The notes under the pieces are model-generated. The model searched no databases. It saw only the letters and a list, made by a program, of their open reading frames with translations, and was not told the origin of the DNA. The translations under genes were made by a program, and so were the position numbers. Of a stretch of 64,000 nucleotides of DNA, positions 1 through 11,983 are shown piece by piece. Every line of letters begins with the position of its first letter. Position 1 is the stretch's first letter. Source of the DNA: Cadophora sp. MPI-SDFR-AT-0126 (taxonomy: Eukaryota; Ascomycota; Leotiomycetes; Helotiales; Ploettnerulaceae); contig JAGMVK010000012.1 in the NCBI GenBank assembly GCA_020747065.1, positions 1,116,001 to 1,180,000 on the forward strand, given 5' to 3'.

Positions 1-1149
1 TACAACTGATCAGCAGCTTTCATAGACAAAGAAAAGGCACTGCACGGAATACCAAACACTCCTTGAGTTGGAGCCAGTTGAATCCACTTTGCAACGCAAG
101 AAGCTCGCTGATAGAGGCTGACAGTGGAAATTGGTTGTTCTGAAACATTCGATTGTGTATTCGAGGTATGGTGAACATTCTCGGAATATCATTCTGTAAC
201 CCGTAGCTTTCTCTCACACATCGGGCTGACTGGAGGCTAGGTAAAAGTGACTCCAGACTTCAAGTAAGTAGTTCTCTGGTATCCAGTCCCAACTTAGTCA
301 TGCTGATATGAGTAGGCCCATGAATCGGGAGGACGAAAGTGTCGTGGTGGAAGTTGAGATTGATGTTGACGTCGACGTACCCAGTCAAGAGCGGGTGGGC
401 AATCAAGAAGTGACGGATTCAAGGGACACATCATTCATCGATTACATTCTCTTTGTGCAGGACAAAAGTTGAGTAGACAGGAATAGATATTTGGTTTGAA
501 TATTCAAAACGCCTTCAAAAGGCTGAAGCTCCGCGATATCGATATTCTTCATGCTTTCTAGTCTCGCTGTTTTCTTAGAAAGTCGAACTATTTGGAAGTA
601 GAAATTAACAGCAAAAGCGGTCAGGATCAGGGGAGGACAAACGCTTCGTGATCTGAAATAATGACCTTGCTCTACGACACGTAAAGTAATTCGCATCCAA
701 TAAGTATGAGCTCGGATCGGGAAGTGGAAGGGATAGAGGGATGAAGTTATGGATAGACACATACATGTTCCAGGTTGTGGTTAAACCTCGGCTGCTGTGC
801 TTATTTACGAATCAACCAACCTAATCCCCTTTTGGGCCCATGCTTCCGTCGTGCCACATGCCCCTGGTATTCGCCTTTCCTCTTTTGGACGCCGTTTTAC
901 GACGAGACGAATCAGCATCGACGACGAGCTCAAGCCTCGCGAAAGCTTTCCACCTCATGTCATCCTAATCAGCGGCGCAGGCACGACAAGCATAATGCGG
1001 CGACGTTTGTCAACATCAGCCTTATTTATCTGAATGTTTAAATATGATTCTGTCTCGGTCTGGAAGATGTCAAGCCTCCCACCATTTTCTGTGATCTGAG
1101 ACCCTCTGTCCTTTGCTTCAAGGAGTCTGAAAGCGTTCTCACTAGAACC
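1..1149. other. Left-edge intergenic region and promoter of the Zn2Cys6 regulator
   Basis: No reading frame here looks like a recognisable protein on either strand. A short acidic open frame (308-472, plus strand) and a cysteine-containing one on the minus strand near 10-192 are probably chance. The last few hundred bases should hold the promoter of the regulator that starts at 1150. Confidence 0.4.
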
Positions 1150-2938
1150 ATGGCTCCTCACCCAGATTCCTCAAAGACAGCCACCAGAGCCAGCAAGCCG
1201 AAAACGAGAAATGGATGTAAAACATGCAAGTAGGTTCTACATGTCCTTGAGATAGATCTTTCCCTTCCCACGTGATGGATGATGAATGAACCCCTCCTGA
1301 CTGTCAGTAGAATCCGTCGAGTCAAATGTGATGAAGGAAAGCCCGTTTGCAATCGATGCATAAAATTCGGAGTAAAATGTGATGGGTACTTCAAGCCAAG
1401 TGAAGCGACATCATTGCCACCGATCAGAATCATCCTTCCTAGAGGGTCGAATTACTTTGAACCCATCATCTATCAGCCCAGGGTCACAGTCTTCCAGGAT
1501 CAGCAGGAGCTGCAATACTTTGAATATTTCCGAGAAGGTATTGCTCCGCACTTAGCGGGGTCCTTCGAATCAGACCTTTGGAGCCATCTCGTCCTGCAGG
1601 CTTGTGAGATAGATGACTCTATTCGCCACGCCATCATTGCAATCGCTGCATTGAAGTCAACGGCAAATGCTACGCTAGGCCGCAATAGCAGGCCTCGCCG
1701 TGCAATTGAAACTGCTTCAACCCATCAGGAATTTGCCCTTCGTCAATATCAGAAAGCTCTCAAGTCTATGAGGCAGGCATCGGTTGGAGGGAACCAGGAT
1801 CTCAGAACGACTTTGATCACCTGTATTGTGATCATTTGTTTCGAATCGTTTGCTGGGAATTTTGAAACAGCGGTTAAACGTAAGTGAAAACAAGTCATGA
1901 CTAGCATTTTCTTTCACGCACTTTTCTCGCCATCTCGGCATTCAGAACCCCCGAATGCTGACTTTGAGTGAAACTATAGAAGCTGTAGTTGGGCTCAATC
2001 TAGTTGAAACACACCTTTCAAATGAACCACAACGTCCTCAGGCTGTCAGTGTTGAGAAAGAGATTATCAACGCATTCGGTCGGATAGACATCCAAGCTAT
2101 GGCGTTTCTCGATCCCCGATATCCGAAACGACTTCTACCGCCCAACGACCAGCGCCAGAAGATAGCTGAGATGCCCCGTGAATTTACGACGCTCAGTGAA
2201 GCCCGAGACTCGCTCATAGCAACAATGCAACGAGTCATGCAATTCACATCAGCAATGTTCCCAGAGACTTTCAGCTTCAATGGATTTCTGAGATTAGATT
2301 TCATGATGTCCATTCCGTTGGAGCATGCTGACAGAAAATACATACACCTCGCAGAACTTCAGGCCTGGAGATCAGCTATCTCGCCAATCATCAAGAAATC
2401 CCGCACAGGGGAAGGGACCAACGATCGATTCTGTGCTGCGTCTCTGGAGCTGATGTATCTCGCTGGATATGTAACCACATATATGATGCGAACTTACAAT
2501 GGCAAGACCCCTGATACCAAGATCTTGATGCCAGAGTTCGAGCAGATGCTATCCTTGTCCGAGGAGCTCCTCAAGCATCCCAACATGAGCCAACCAAATG
2601 CCACTTACATGTTTGAGATGCACACCATTTGTCCCCTTTACGCTATATCCTGGTATTGTCCACAGCGTACCCTTCGGAGGAAAGCAATTTCCTTGCTTCA
2701 GACTCCAGCCAGGAGAGAGGCTCTCTGGGACAGCGTGATGGTTGGGAATCTCGCTGAGTGGATCATGAACCTGGAAGACGAGAATTATGAAGGCGAATAC
2801 GCACCGGAGCATGTTCGCTGCACTCGTGGAGATATTATTGGCTACAATATGGTCACTCGCGAAGCTGAAGTTCGATGTTTTGTACCAGGCCCTGGAACTG
2901 TGGCAATAGTGGACCGGACGACAATTCTTAAATTTTGA
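1150..2938 (+). CDS. Zn(II)2Cys6 fungal transcription factor
   Basis: Predicted nuclear sequence-specific transcription regulator. I read three exons, 1150-1229, 1311-1879 and 1980-2938, giving 535 residues. The start lies in a strong ACCATGG context. The N-terminus holds a GAL4-type binuclear zinc cluster, with the first two cysteines (CKTC) at the end of exon 1 and the RRVKC and later cysteines in exon 2, so intron 1 interrupts the cluster. The acceptor at 1310 gives the canonical C-x2-C-x6-C spacing; the overlapping acceptor at 1307 would add one residue. Intron 2 ends at 1979, which joins FETAVKQ to a typical continuation. The rest is the helical middle region common in these regulators, without a recognisable subtype. 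It converges on the dehydrogenase at 3076-4037. Its targets cannot be inferred from sequence. Confidence 0.9.
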
Positions 2939-3075
2939 GCAGCTTTTGATGCTGTGTTCAGTTTACATATACAGTCATTTCTGCTGCGCTCAAATGCACC
3001 CCCACACGGAATATCGGATCATTGGAATTACAGTTTCCAGGACGCAGAACTGCTACTTAAACAAATTGCCGCCGC

Positions 3076-4037
3076 CTAGAATTTCTCCGCAGCAGGTCGA
3101 AGGTCCAGTTCATGGGTCCAAAGCTCCGGCTCCTGTTGAGAAAGCCACAAGTACGTCTTTCCAACAGCATCAGCACTCATCTTCTTCCCGATTTTCTGGT
3201 CCTCGCCATTCTTATCCTCAATCGAACCATTGGCAATAGTATGGACGACATGAATACCCTTGGCACTCATCTCCCTAGCCAAAGTCTGCGCCAACTGTCT
3301 GACACTCGACCTCCCCGCTCCGTACGCTGCAAACTCCGCATTGCATCTCAAAGCACCCAAAGTCCCGGTAAAGATCAACGTCCCCTTCTTTTCACCTGTC
3401 TCAGAAAGTGGCGCCTCACCATGGTGCTCAAAGAACATCTTCAGCGATTCCTGGGCGAACGTAAATGCCCCTCCAACATATTGCTCTAGACTTTCCGTGA
3501 ACTCCTCATACGTCTCATTCATGAAGGGTTTCTTGCTGGAGTGCTTAACGGAATACACTGCTACCTTCAGTTTCAAGTCTTTGAATGAAGAATGCGATTT
3601 GATGGATTGGAAGGCTTGCTTCAGATTGTTCGGGGATGTGTCGGTGGGGAATGTCTCGACAACACTGCCTGGTGAGGTTTGCTGGACTCCAGGTTTGATC
3701 GCACGCTGTTGAGGCCTTCTTGACGGCGGGCGAGGAGGGCTACGGCGAGATTGCCATGCTTTGGATGGGAGAGGATTCGGGCGATGCCGGTTCCCTGAGC
3801 GAAGAGTCAGCATTCTTGAAATGGACCCGCTTGGTGAGATGGAGCTGAGACTCGAAGCGAGGAGGGGTAGCACTTGGCCCCAACAATCCCAACAATCTCT
3901 TCCATCTCACCTAAATACCCATTTTAGGACTTGTAACCAACAACCTGGCTATGTATGTCGTGGAAGTCATGAAAAAGGAGGCCCCTTACAGTGTTTGGAC
4001 CAGCTCCAATGATGATTGCAAGACCTGAAGGCGCCAT
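3076..4037 (-). CDS. Short-chain dehydrogenase/reductase with an apparent 1-nt frameshift
   Basis: NAD(P)-dependent oxidoreductase of the SDR fold, probably cytosolic. Exon 1 (4037-3990) encodes MAPSGLAIIIGAGPNT. A 195-nt intron follows, and exon 2 (3794-3076) opens with TGTGIARIL, together forming the dinucleotide-binding glycine motif. The 5' part of exon 2 and its 3' part (GSVVETFPTDTSP onward) are in different frames. The switch is near 3670, where one C appears to be missing from a CACCAGG stretch on the coding strand, and the total exon length is not a multiple of three. The C-terminal part carries YGAGRSS, with Arg where Lys is usual, as in some divergent fungal SDRs. The lesion may be a true mutation, making this a pseudogene of about 255 residues, or an assembly error. 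The substrate is unknown. Confidence 0.75.
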
Positions 4038-4900
4038 GTTGACGTTTTCGACTATTTACGAACAGGATAGTTTTGAGCAAAAATGTAGACAAAAACCTAA
4101 TGTCAAGAACAAAATTCTTTATATGTAAGAACCCTCCTATGATTGAAGTTTCCCCAGATCTAAAAGCTCTTTGCTCTCTCTACGTCAGTGTTAGTGATAT
4201 GACGTTTAGTGGACGGTGATACCATAACACCGAAGCCAAGACACTTCAAGTGTTCAGCCTTTACGCTAGCGGCCGATCCTCAACTTCACACAGCGTCACC
4301 TCACTCGAAGAATTCACAATCAAAGTCACGAAAATATCAAAAACTCCAGTCGGTGATTTGAAGGCCATCCATTTGCACTGCATTTTGTTTGTTCTCCCCG
4401 GCATTATCGCCGATCTATTGATCTATCTTTGAAGTACTACAAGTCAACCAATTGAAAGAGGAGCAGTCTGTTTAGTTACCATCCTCTCCATTTATCAACC
4501 CTGGAGATCAGATATATTCCTGAGTCAAGCTGGACACAACGAAGGTGCATCCTATGGCAAGATTGATCTCCCAATGTGCGAAAGAGGCGTCTATCTAGAA
4601 GTCTGCGGTTCCAGGAGAACAAGGATCACATATGTACATCCATCCCGTCCATCAACAAATGTCTGTCCGTCTGTCCAGATCAAAGCTGCCCTGGCATACA
4701 AACTCAACGCTACCACGGGTAGAGGAGATCAGAAGTCCCAAAAAGCTTTCCAGAATCACGCAGGTAGAAGTAAGGAATGAAGAGGATCGCGACTTTCCTA
4801 GTCCAACAAAATCTGAGGGCTATCCTATCACTATAACCCGTCACTGCTTCCATTGGTCCTGGTCATTTGCTGTACATCCGCCAAAGCCGCATGGAATAGG
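4038..4900. other. Intergenic, nothing recognised
   Basis: This stretch lies between the start of the SDR and the stop of the surface-protein gene. Only short unsupported frames occur. It should contain the SDR promoter and the 3' UTR of the 4901-6457 gene. Confidence 0.5.
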
Positions 4901-6457
4901 TCAGAAGAAACCCTTAGGAGGTGGACCAGGCGGTGGTGGAGGAGAGTAAGTCGGCATAGGTCCAGCACCGAAGTCGGTGATATTCTTGTCCTTTCCACCC
5001 ATCTTCTTCTGCTGCTCAGCAATCAGCCTCTGCTTCTGTGCAATGAGTCTCTGCTTCTCAGCCCGAGCAGCGATAGAGTCGTACATGGGTGGTGAGGTAG
5101 ATGTCGAGCGGAGCGACGAACCATCGAGCTTTCGCTGGGCAGAGGCTCGACGAGCGGAACGAACGTCCTCATCGTCTTCATCGGGGTCGGAAAACCTGTG
5201 CTTGCGGGGCGTAGCGTAGGCTCGATCTGGTAGAGTGGTAGGAGTTGGAGGATGACCATGACCAGAATTTCCAGCAGAACTTCTAGGCTGTTCAGGTTTC
5301 TCGGGTTCGGTGTATACATAGGTAGGTTTCTCGTTCATCTTGCCAGTGCGCGCCTCTTCTTCCAGCTCCCGCTCTAGCTCTCGTAGCTGTTCGAGTTGAG
5401 ATGGCTCGATACCTGACGAGCTGCGGGTGTGGTAGTCGCCGAATTGAGGGGTTGTGCTCGAGTATGTGTGTGATCGATCTCGATTCACACTGCCTTTCTT
5501 AACGATGTTCAGAGGATCAGGACTCATCGATCTCGCTCCAGACATCATCGTAGGCACCGTTCCCTCTGAGCGTACCGAACCAGTCGTAGGTTTTCTCATC
5601 CCAGACACAGGCGTCTTTCTCATGCTCTCTTGTACGGACTCCGACAGACTGACAGGTCGTGCTGGTCTGCTGGGAGCCATGTTCGAAGAGGTATTGGATC
5701 GAGGTAACATGATCATATTGTCCAGCTCGGAGAGATTGGTAGTGTTCAGAGGTGAGGAGATTACCGGTCGAGCGCTGTTCCAATCCCGGTTTCGGTATGC
5801 GGCGCTACGCTCCTCGATCTCCTCACGAGCGCGCCGTTTCTTCATGAAGTATGCTCCTGAGCCTACCATTGCGAATGCGGCGAGGATCCCGAAGACGATC
5901 AGGACGATGCTGGTTGTTCCGATGCCTTTCTTGGCTGGGGGAGGAGCGTCGGTGGTTGTTGGAGAGGTAGAGACGCCAGGGGTTGTTGCAGTTGACGAAG
6001 TTGAGGCCGTATCGGCACTTGCTGAACTTGCTGATAGTGAAGAGTTTGCGGTGGGATTTGGGGTAGAGGCAGATACGGAAGACTGACTTTGGAATACTGT
6101 TGAGGTCCTTCTTCTTGTCGTGGTTACGAAACTATACAGGACGTAAGTCAGCATCATGCTTTAAAATGTTGTACTGGTTATATTCCTCAATACTTACATG
6201 ACAGTGGTTTCTGGTGGTCCTGGGGGCTTTGTGACAACAGTTATTAAGCTGACACTACCATCATCAAGAGTGGACTTGAATTCAATAATGCTGGTAGCGT
6301 AGCTTACCACAGAGCTATAACTTGACGTTATCGTTGTCAACGGATCTAAGTCTGAAGATTCGGGTGGGGGAGGTAGTACAGTGGGAAATGTTGTATCTTG
6401 GGCGAGAGCGAAGGTAGTTGCGAGAAGCAAGACGAGAGGTCGCATGCTGATGGCCAC
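4901..6457 (-). CDS. Single-pass membrane protein with Ser/Thr-rich ectodomain
   Basis: Predicted cell-surface protein of 496 residues in two exons (6457-6198 and 6131-4901; 66-nt intron with GTAAGTA donor). A signal peptide follows the start (MRPLVLLLATTFALA; Met5 could also initiate). Residues of roughly 20-165 form a Ser/Thr/Pro-rich extracellular segment suited to O-mannosylation. One hydrophobic transmembrane helix (TSIVLIVFGILAAFAMVGS) follows, then a basic stop-transfer KKRRAREE. The long cytoplasmic tail is low in complexity and Ser/Pro-rich, has a Gln/Lys-rich helical stretch near the end (repeated QKQRLIA) and finishes with a polyproline run, a possible SH3 or profilin ligand. The architecture resembles Mid2/Wsc-like wall sensors, but I see no WSC cysteine motif, so a sensor role is inference. 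Confidence 0.8.
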
Positions 6458-9400
6458 AGTCTTTCCTGTTTTGAGTGGTTATGCCGATGCCGGTGCGAGC
6501 TCATCGAGTTGAGGCGAAGCAAGGTGATCGGGGGACTTTGAATTTTCCTTTGGTTTGCAGCTCGGCAAGGTGGGAACAAATCCTTCAGAATCCAGTCAAA
6601 GTCAGCCTCGACTAGTGAACAGAGCTATTCAAGATGGGATGTCGAGGGAATGGCCGTGATTCACACACCTTCCGCTAAAGCAAACTCCACACTCTGTGTG
6701 CCAAACCATGCAATCACGAAACCCGATATCGCGATCCCAGATATCGAGACAATGTCAAGAGGAAGATTTGACACTGGAGTGTGGAAGGTGGAGCCTTTCA
6801 CACTCGAGACCTAGATCCTAAGAAAACTCGGAGTCTGGAATGCGAGGCTTCCGATCGAGTGTTGGAGTTGAGAGAAACTCGTGCTCTCTGCGGCAGAGAG
6901 ATGAACTTCGAAGTGGCAGTAAAGATGACTTTCTTGAGTCGAAGCGCTTCGAGCCGAAAATCAACAAAATGGACCCACTCTTTCCGCAGAGTCGATAGAC
7001 CAGTCTCTTGTAAGATCGAATTAACTGTTCGGAGCAAGAGGCTGATGGCGTCGAACTGGCATGGTAGAAATATGGAAGGATTCTCTAGGATTGCATTTGT
7101 ATTTGAAAAGGCTGCCAGTGATGGGAGAGAGGATGCTCGTCTTTCTTCCCAGGCTAAGAGGTGTGGAGGAGGTAAGGAAAGAAGGTGAATGAGCAGGTCA
7201 TCTGAGTTGGCCTTGCCACAATGAGTGAGTAGCCCGCATAGAATGAATAGCGCAGTGAAAGCTAAAGGTGAGTGAGTTGTGCTTCATTGACTTATCTGCC
7301 CTTTGCTAGAAGATGAGATTATCAATTTTGGGTATTGGCGTGGCATGGAATTCTTAGAAAAGATTTTCTTCTCTAGGCAAGGGCTAAGCCTTATCTTCTT
7401 ATAGCTGCTTCGTCAAATGCTGGACTTTCTCTGTAGATCCGAGGATGTTGATGAAACGTGGCGTCCGTTTGAGATGAGAGTGAATTTTATGGGAAAAGGA
7501 CGTACTTCCAAGCTCGAATGAGTCGTACAAAGAATAGAGCATGTTCTTCTCCAAAACTCATTTATGTGCTCGAAATCCAGATCCTATACACTTTTTACCA
7601 TTGTCCTTTCTAGGATTGCGACATAGGGCTGGTTGAGTTGTTTGATTAGGTGCTTTGACAGAGACTCGGCTAATCAAAACATCACGATGTACTGAGGATC
7701 ATCAAGAATATCAAGTCTAAATGCAAGAAAACAAACCTTTTAATCGTAGTCTTATTGTTCTTCCTTGGTTGTGTTCGTAGCCTTGCGTTAAGTAGCTTGT
7801 AGCTCTAAATGAAAATGATAGAATGTATTTCAGTATTTCTCAGTGGCAATGTTTAGGATTGCCAAGTCCCAGCTCGTGGCCTACGATATTCCTCTAAAAA
7901 AATCAAACCTGATAAACTGTGTTTGTAGATGATAGCTCCTTATCATGAAGCGTCTTTCATCTTCGTCGCTTTGGGTTTCAGCTGTCTTCAGCTTTAGTCT
8001 CGACGCTTCAGGTCAGAAGGAAGATCATTCGAATGCACTTGAAGAACTTCCAGACAACTCAAAGGGGTTCAGCTAAACTACCCTGGGTGTCTGCTAGTTC
8101 AAGGTATAATATGATGAGACTGCCGCTGATTTCCACGCGAAGGAGGTATCAGTGAGAGCCATGTCCTGTGAAGCTGGCTAGTCCCACGCTGTGGGACAAG
8201 ATCAGACGCGCTGAATACTTTTGAAAGTTGCCTTACGAAAGCCCACAAAGCACTACAACTCCAAGAAATAATGGAAAAGGAAAGCGCTTCTCAACGAGAA
8301 ACAGGTGTACGACAGAGCATCATGATCAAGCCCACCCGAAAGAAAGTTGGGGCATGCCCAGCAAAGCCTTCGAAGCACAGCCTGATCGCTCGACAAAACC
8401 CCATAAAGCAAAATGAAATTCCAGAGAGAAAGAAAAAATATGTCTTGCTAGAAACAAGGTGCTCGTTGTGCTGTGGGGACACAAGGAAATCAGAAATACT
8501 TACGGGTTGATCTCCAGGGCCCAGCCACCTTCGACATTGACCTATAGCAGTCAGCATGTCCTCAGCCCGATACTAATACGGTACCCAACATTCGCCACTC
8601 TATTCAACCAGATCAGTAACCATTGTAAGCAAAGAGAGAGACGCTAGAAGTGGTGGAGCGCAGGGACGTGGTATGTCTCTAGCAAGACGCGCTCCCGACT
8701 GGGATTGCCTGGCGTGGTTTGATGTGCGGAATTTTTGCTTGTTTGAATTGATGGGGAGGGTAGCGGTTTATGTTTTGGAAGATATGGGTGTTGGTAGGTT
8801 TTAAGATGGGGATGAGTGCTTGAGGTTTGGGGACTAGTTCTGGGTGATGGGGGATTTGAAGGTTGAGGTGGTGATTTTCAAACGAGGTTTAGAAGGTGTA
8901 GGTTCTTAGATGAAAGGCTTTGCGGGTGATAAGTGTCAACGTGAGGTGACAAAGCCTGTACATGACACTTGATTCTTAGTCTGGTTAGAGAAGTATCAGG
9001 CCTGTAATTATGTTCTGGATGAAAAGACGTAAATGGGTGCCCATTTGTTTGTAGGAGCTTTGCCAACGGGCAAGCTCCAAAGGATCAAGTGAAAGGAGAA
9101 TATGTTAGTAGGAACACTCCTGGCGAAGCTCACTGGGATTGTTGATGTTCGAACAGCTATCTACAAAGTATTCCACTCTAAACACTACAACCCAAACTCC
9201 ACACGCGCTCCAAACAGAAAATGTATCCTTCATATAGTGCTTTCAATGGAAAGGAAACTGGTTATGTAAGTCAGAGAATATTTGGTTCACATAAAATTTA
9301 TAATAAGCACGAATGAATGGATTGCACCTTCGAAATACAGTATCTGGTTGACTACTGGATTGCTACGTGGCGGAGACCGCTTCATGTCAAATGGCAGCAC

Positions 9401-10758
9401 ACTCCTCTGTGGTCACTTAGAATCTTCCTTGTCAAATGAATCATAAGGAGATCTGATTTTGTATCACAATATTAGTATGAGTATAGTGCATACAATCTTC
9501 CTTGGGTACTCTCTCGAAAGTTTTAATGAGGTATAAGCCCAAGAAGTACGTTTGAGTCACTACTTCAGCTTCACTTCAAAATTCAGTTCTCTATTAAATT
9601 GCTGGACGTTTGGAAACACGAATTTCCCGAAGCACTATTTCTCATAGCTGACAGCAATACTTAGTACGCTTCATCATTTCTTTTGTAACTTTGAGTGATG
9701 ACGCGGAACGCAGGCCCGATCTAGCCCTAACCTGACGGCGGACAATTCCCATTACCTTTCCACGGTCTTGTGGATGTCGGTCCCGAAAATCGACTGGCTT
9801 TCAAAAAGTTTCATCTGGGGTTATCCTATTTTCTCACACAGAACAGAAAGACGTTTGTATTCTAATCTGCTCTCAACCCATAGAGTTTTGAACGACCGCC
9901 ACGCAGTCGTAACCTAGCATCTCGAACTCATAGTTTCAGACAAACGGTCGCGAATGATTCAGTACAAGATTTGTGCGGACAGTATACTGCTTCTCTCATA
10001 CTCCTGTCTACCGATTACTCCTCAAGTATTATCCTATGCTGTTCTCTTACTGAATTGCGACATGTTGGTTCGCGACCGACCACCATATCGAACATGATTT
10101 TCAACGATTAGCCAGTCAAAGCCGGCATGCCACGCGACCTATGCGTATACGCGCCCAGTCACCAACCATCCATTCAATCTAGAAGACTGAATGAAGAGGA
10201 AAGTTCCCCGGTCTTGGTTATTGTGTTTGGTCTACTCTGTAATTCTTCGGCAGTTGGATGATTGGGCAACGCCAACTCAGCATTCTCAAACCCAGCGCTA
10301 GGGAACATCGTGATAACTCGACACTCAACAACGCTTGGAAGACATATGCCGGCCAGGTCATCTCCAGTCCTGGTGCTCACCGGTAGATCTCCACACCAAT
10401 AAGTTCCGACGAGAAGATTGGATGATTAATTCTATAGAAGTTCTCTACTCGTGGAGCCAGGGTTTGAATCCAAGATTTATGAACAGCGTAATTTACCGTA
10501 TATGAAGTTGCATCCAATCCTGTGGGATAAATAGGGTTCATGCGGGGAAGCCCATAAATAATAAGTGTGTTTGGCTGCGCTTTAGGATAAACGAAAGCCA
10601 AGTGTTTCAACACTGTAAGTCCTGGGCAGCGGTAAATGCTTCATGCTGTCAATCAATCAAGTCTTTGAAATGTTTATATAATTGAGCGGGAATCCCACGG
10701 CATGCTCTGGGGGATTTCCACCAGATCAGGAATCGCTCACTGAATTTTGTTTTCAAAC
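6458..10758. other. 4.3-kb gene-poor region
   Basis: No frame in this stretch has a recognisable domain. The longest (6781-7188, plus, 135 codons) has no family resemblance and is rich in Arg and Ser. At about 8690-8880 the plus strand is strikingly poor in C and rich in G and T. A good splice donor (GTAAGTATT) on the minus strand ends at 8507, preceded by a short open stretch with a good acceptor; no surrounding gene could be built from it. Confidence 0.4.
10675..10682 (+). promoter_or_regulatory. TATA-like element of the DUF1996 gene
   Basis: The string TATATAAT lies about 80 bases upstream of the ATG at 10759, a plausible core-promoter position for a fungal gene. Confidence 0.45.
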
Positions 10759-11983
10759 ATGAAGTGGTTTTTGCTCGCCTTCGCCCTCGTGGCGCCGTCC
10801 CAGGCTGGACTTCGATTCGGATGCTCGACTATCAGCATTGAAAGACTCGATCCTCTCGTTGAGCCAGGAAGTATCCCTTCAGCGCATGTCCATCAGATTG
10901 TTGGTGGCAATGCCTTCGCTCCGACGATGAGCTCTGGTGCCAAAAACAACATTTCGGAAACTGCTACCTGCACATCGTGCTTTTTCTCTGAAGATTTCTC
11001 GAACTATTGGACGGCAGTTATGTATTTCAAGGCACGCAACGGCACCTACAAAAGAGTCCCCATCTATGCGAATGCTCAGCTGGAGGGGTCAACTGATGGG
11101 ATGACCATCTATTACACACAGAAGGATTTCAACTCAAACGGAAACAAGAAGATCACCGCTTTTCCACCTGTACGTATTTTGTCCATGTGCGTGAAAGTCC
11201 AAGGTTAACATACATAGGGATTTCGTATGGTGGTCGGCAGCCCCACTGTCAACACCAAAGCGGGGGTTGCGAAGGGTCTTGCTTATACCTGCCTTCAAAC
11301 TGTCTTGACCAGAGGAGCCGAGACTCCGGACTTCCCTACAAAACCATGCCCTGCTGGTATCATGGCTATCCATCATTTCCCATCGTGAGTTCACGATCAT
11401 CCGATCCTCGAAGAGTCAACGCTAACAACATTCAGCTGCTGGGATGGGAAAAATGTCGACAGTCCTGACCATCAATCCCATATGTTCAGCACTACTAAGG
11501 GTGGTTTCCAGGAAGCTGGTCCTTGCCCCGCTTCACATCCCGTTCGCATGCCTCAGCTGGCGTACGAGACGATGTGGGATACCTCGAAATTCAACGACAA
11601 GTCTCTATGGCCCACAGACGGATCTCAACCATTCGTCGTATGTTCCATTCAGTTCTCCATACCATTTTGATACTTTCTGACACTGATCTGTATACAGTGG
11701 AGCATGGGTGATAGCACTGGATACGCCACTCATGGTGACTACGTCTTCGGCTGGAAGGGCGACTCACTCCAGAAGGCTATGGACTCGTCTTGCATGTTCC
11801 AAGCTTGTGGAAACGGCAAGCCACTTTTGAGTCAGAACGCGGCTGCTATCAACAAGTGCAAGGTCAAGAAGACCGTTACTGAGGATACTGAAGGATGTAA
11901 GTTGCTGCTCCTCTTAGAAGATTGACTGTGCTAATGACTTCTTCTCGACAGGGCTCACTGAGCTTCCAGGTAGGGCCATGTAA
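10759..11983 (+). CDS. Secreted DUF1996-domain protein
   Basis: Predicted extracellular protein of 336 residues from five exons: 10759-11169, 11218-11384, 11436-11637, 11698-11896 and 11952-11983. All joins keep frame with GT-AG introns of 48-60 nt. A signal peptide (MKWFLLAFALVAPSQA) precedes the DUF1996 N-terminal signature, LDPLVEPGSIPSAHVHQIVG. The following cysteines (CTSC, CPAG, SCWDGK) and the SPDHQSHM region also fit the family. DUF1996 proteins are common in wood- and plant-associated fungi, often beside WSC or carbohydrate-binding modules. No such extra module is present here, and the last exon adds only ten residues. The biochemical function of the family is not established, so I give none. 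The ATG at 10759 is chosen because the frame upstream lacks another ATG and the signal peptide starts there. Confidence 0.9.

Noticed and set aside
308..472. Acidic 54-codon frame with alternating Val/Glu/Asp
   Set aside because: Too short, no splice partner or homologue; the opposite strand is equally open.
5454..6086. 210-codon plus-strand frame
   Set aside because: Antisense shadow of the Ser/Thr-rich surface protein, whose signal peptide, membrane helix and intron are convincing.
6781..7188. 135-codon frame in the gene-poor region
   Set aside because: Composition rich in Arg and Ser with no motif, unlike the neighbouring genes; probably chance.
8501..8545. Minus-strand exon-like stretch between good acceptor and donor sites
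   Set aside because: I could not find flanking exons that extend it, so no gene can be supported.
10450..10480. T-loop-like GGGTTTGAATCC suggesting a tRNA
   Set aside because: No matching acceptor stem, D-arm or anticodon arm around it.
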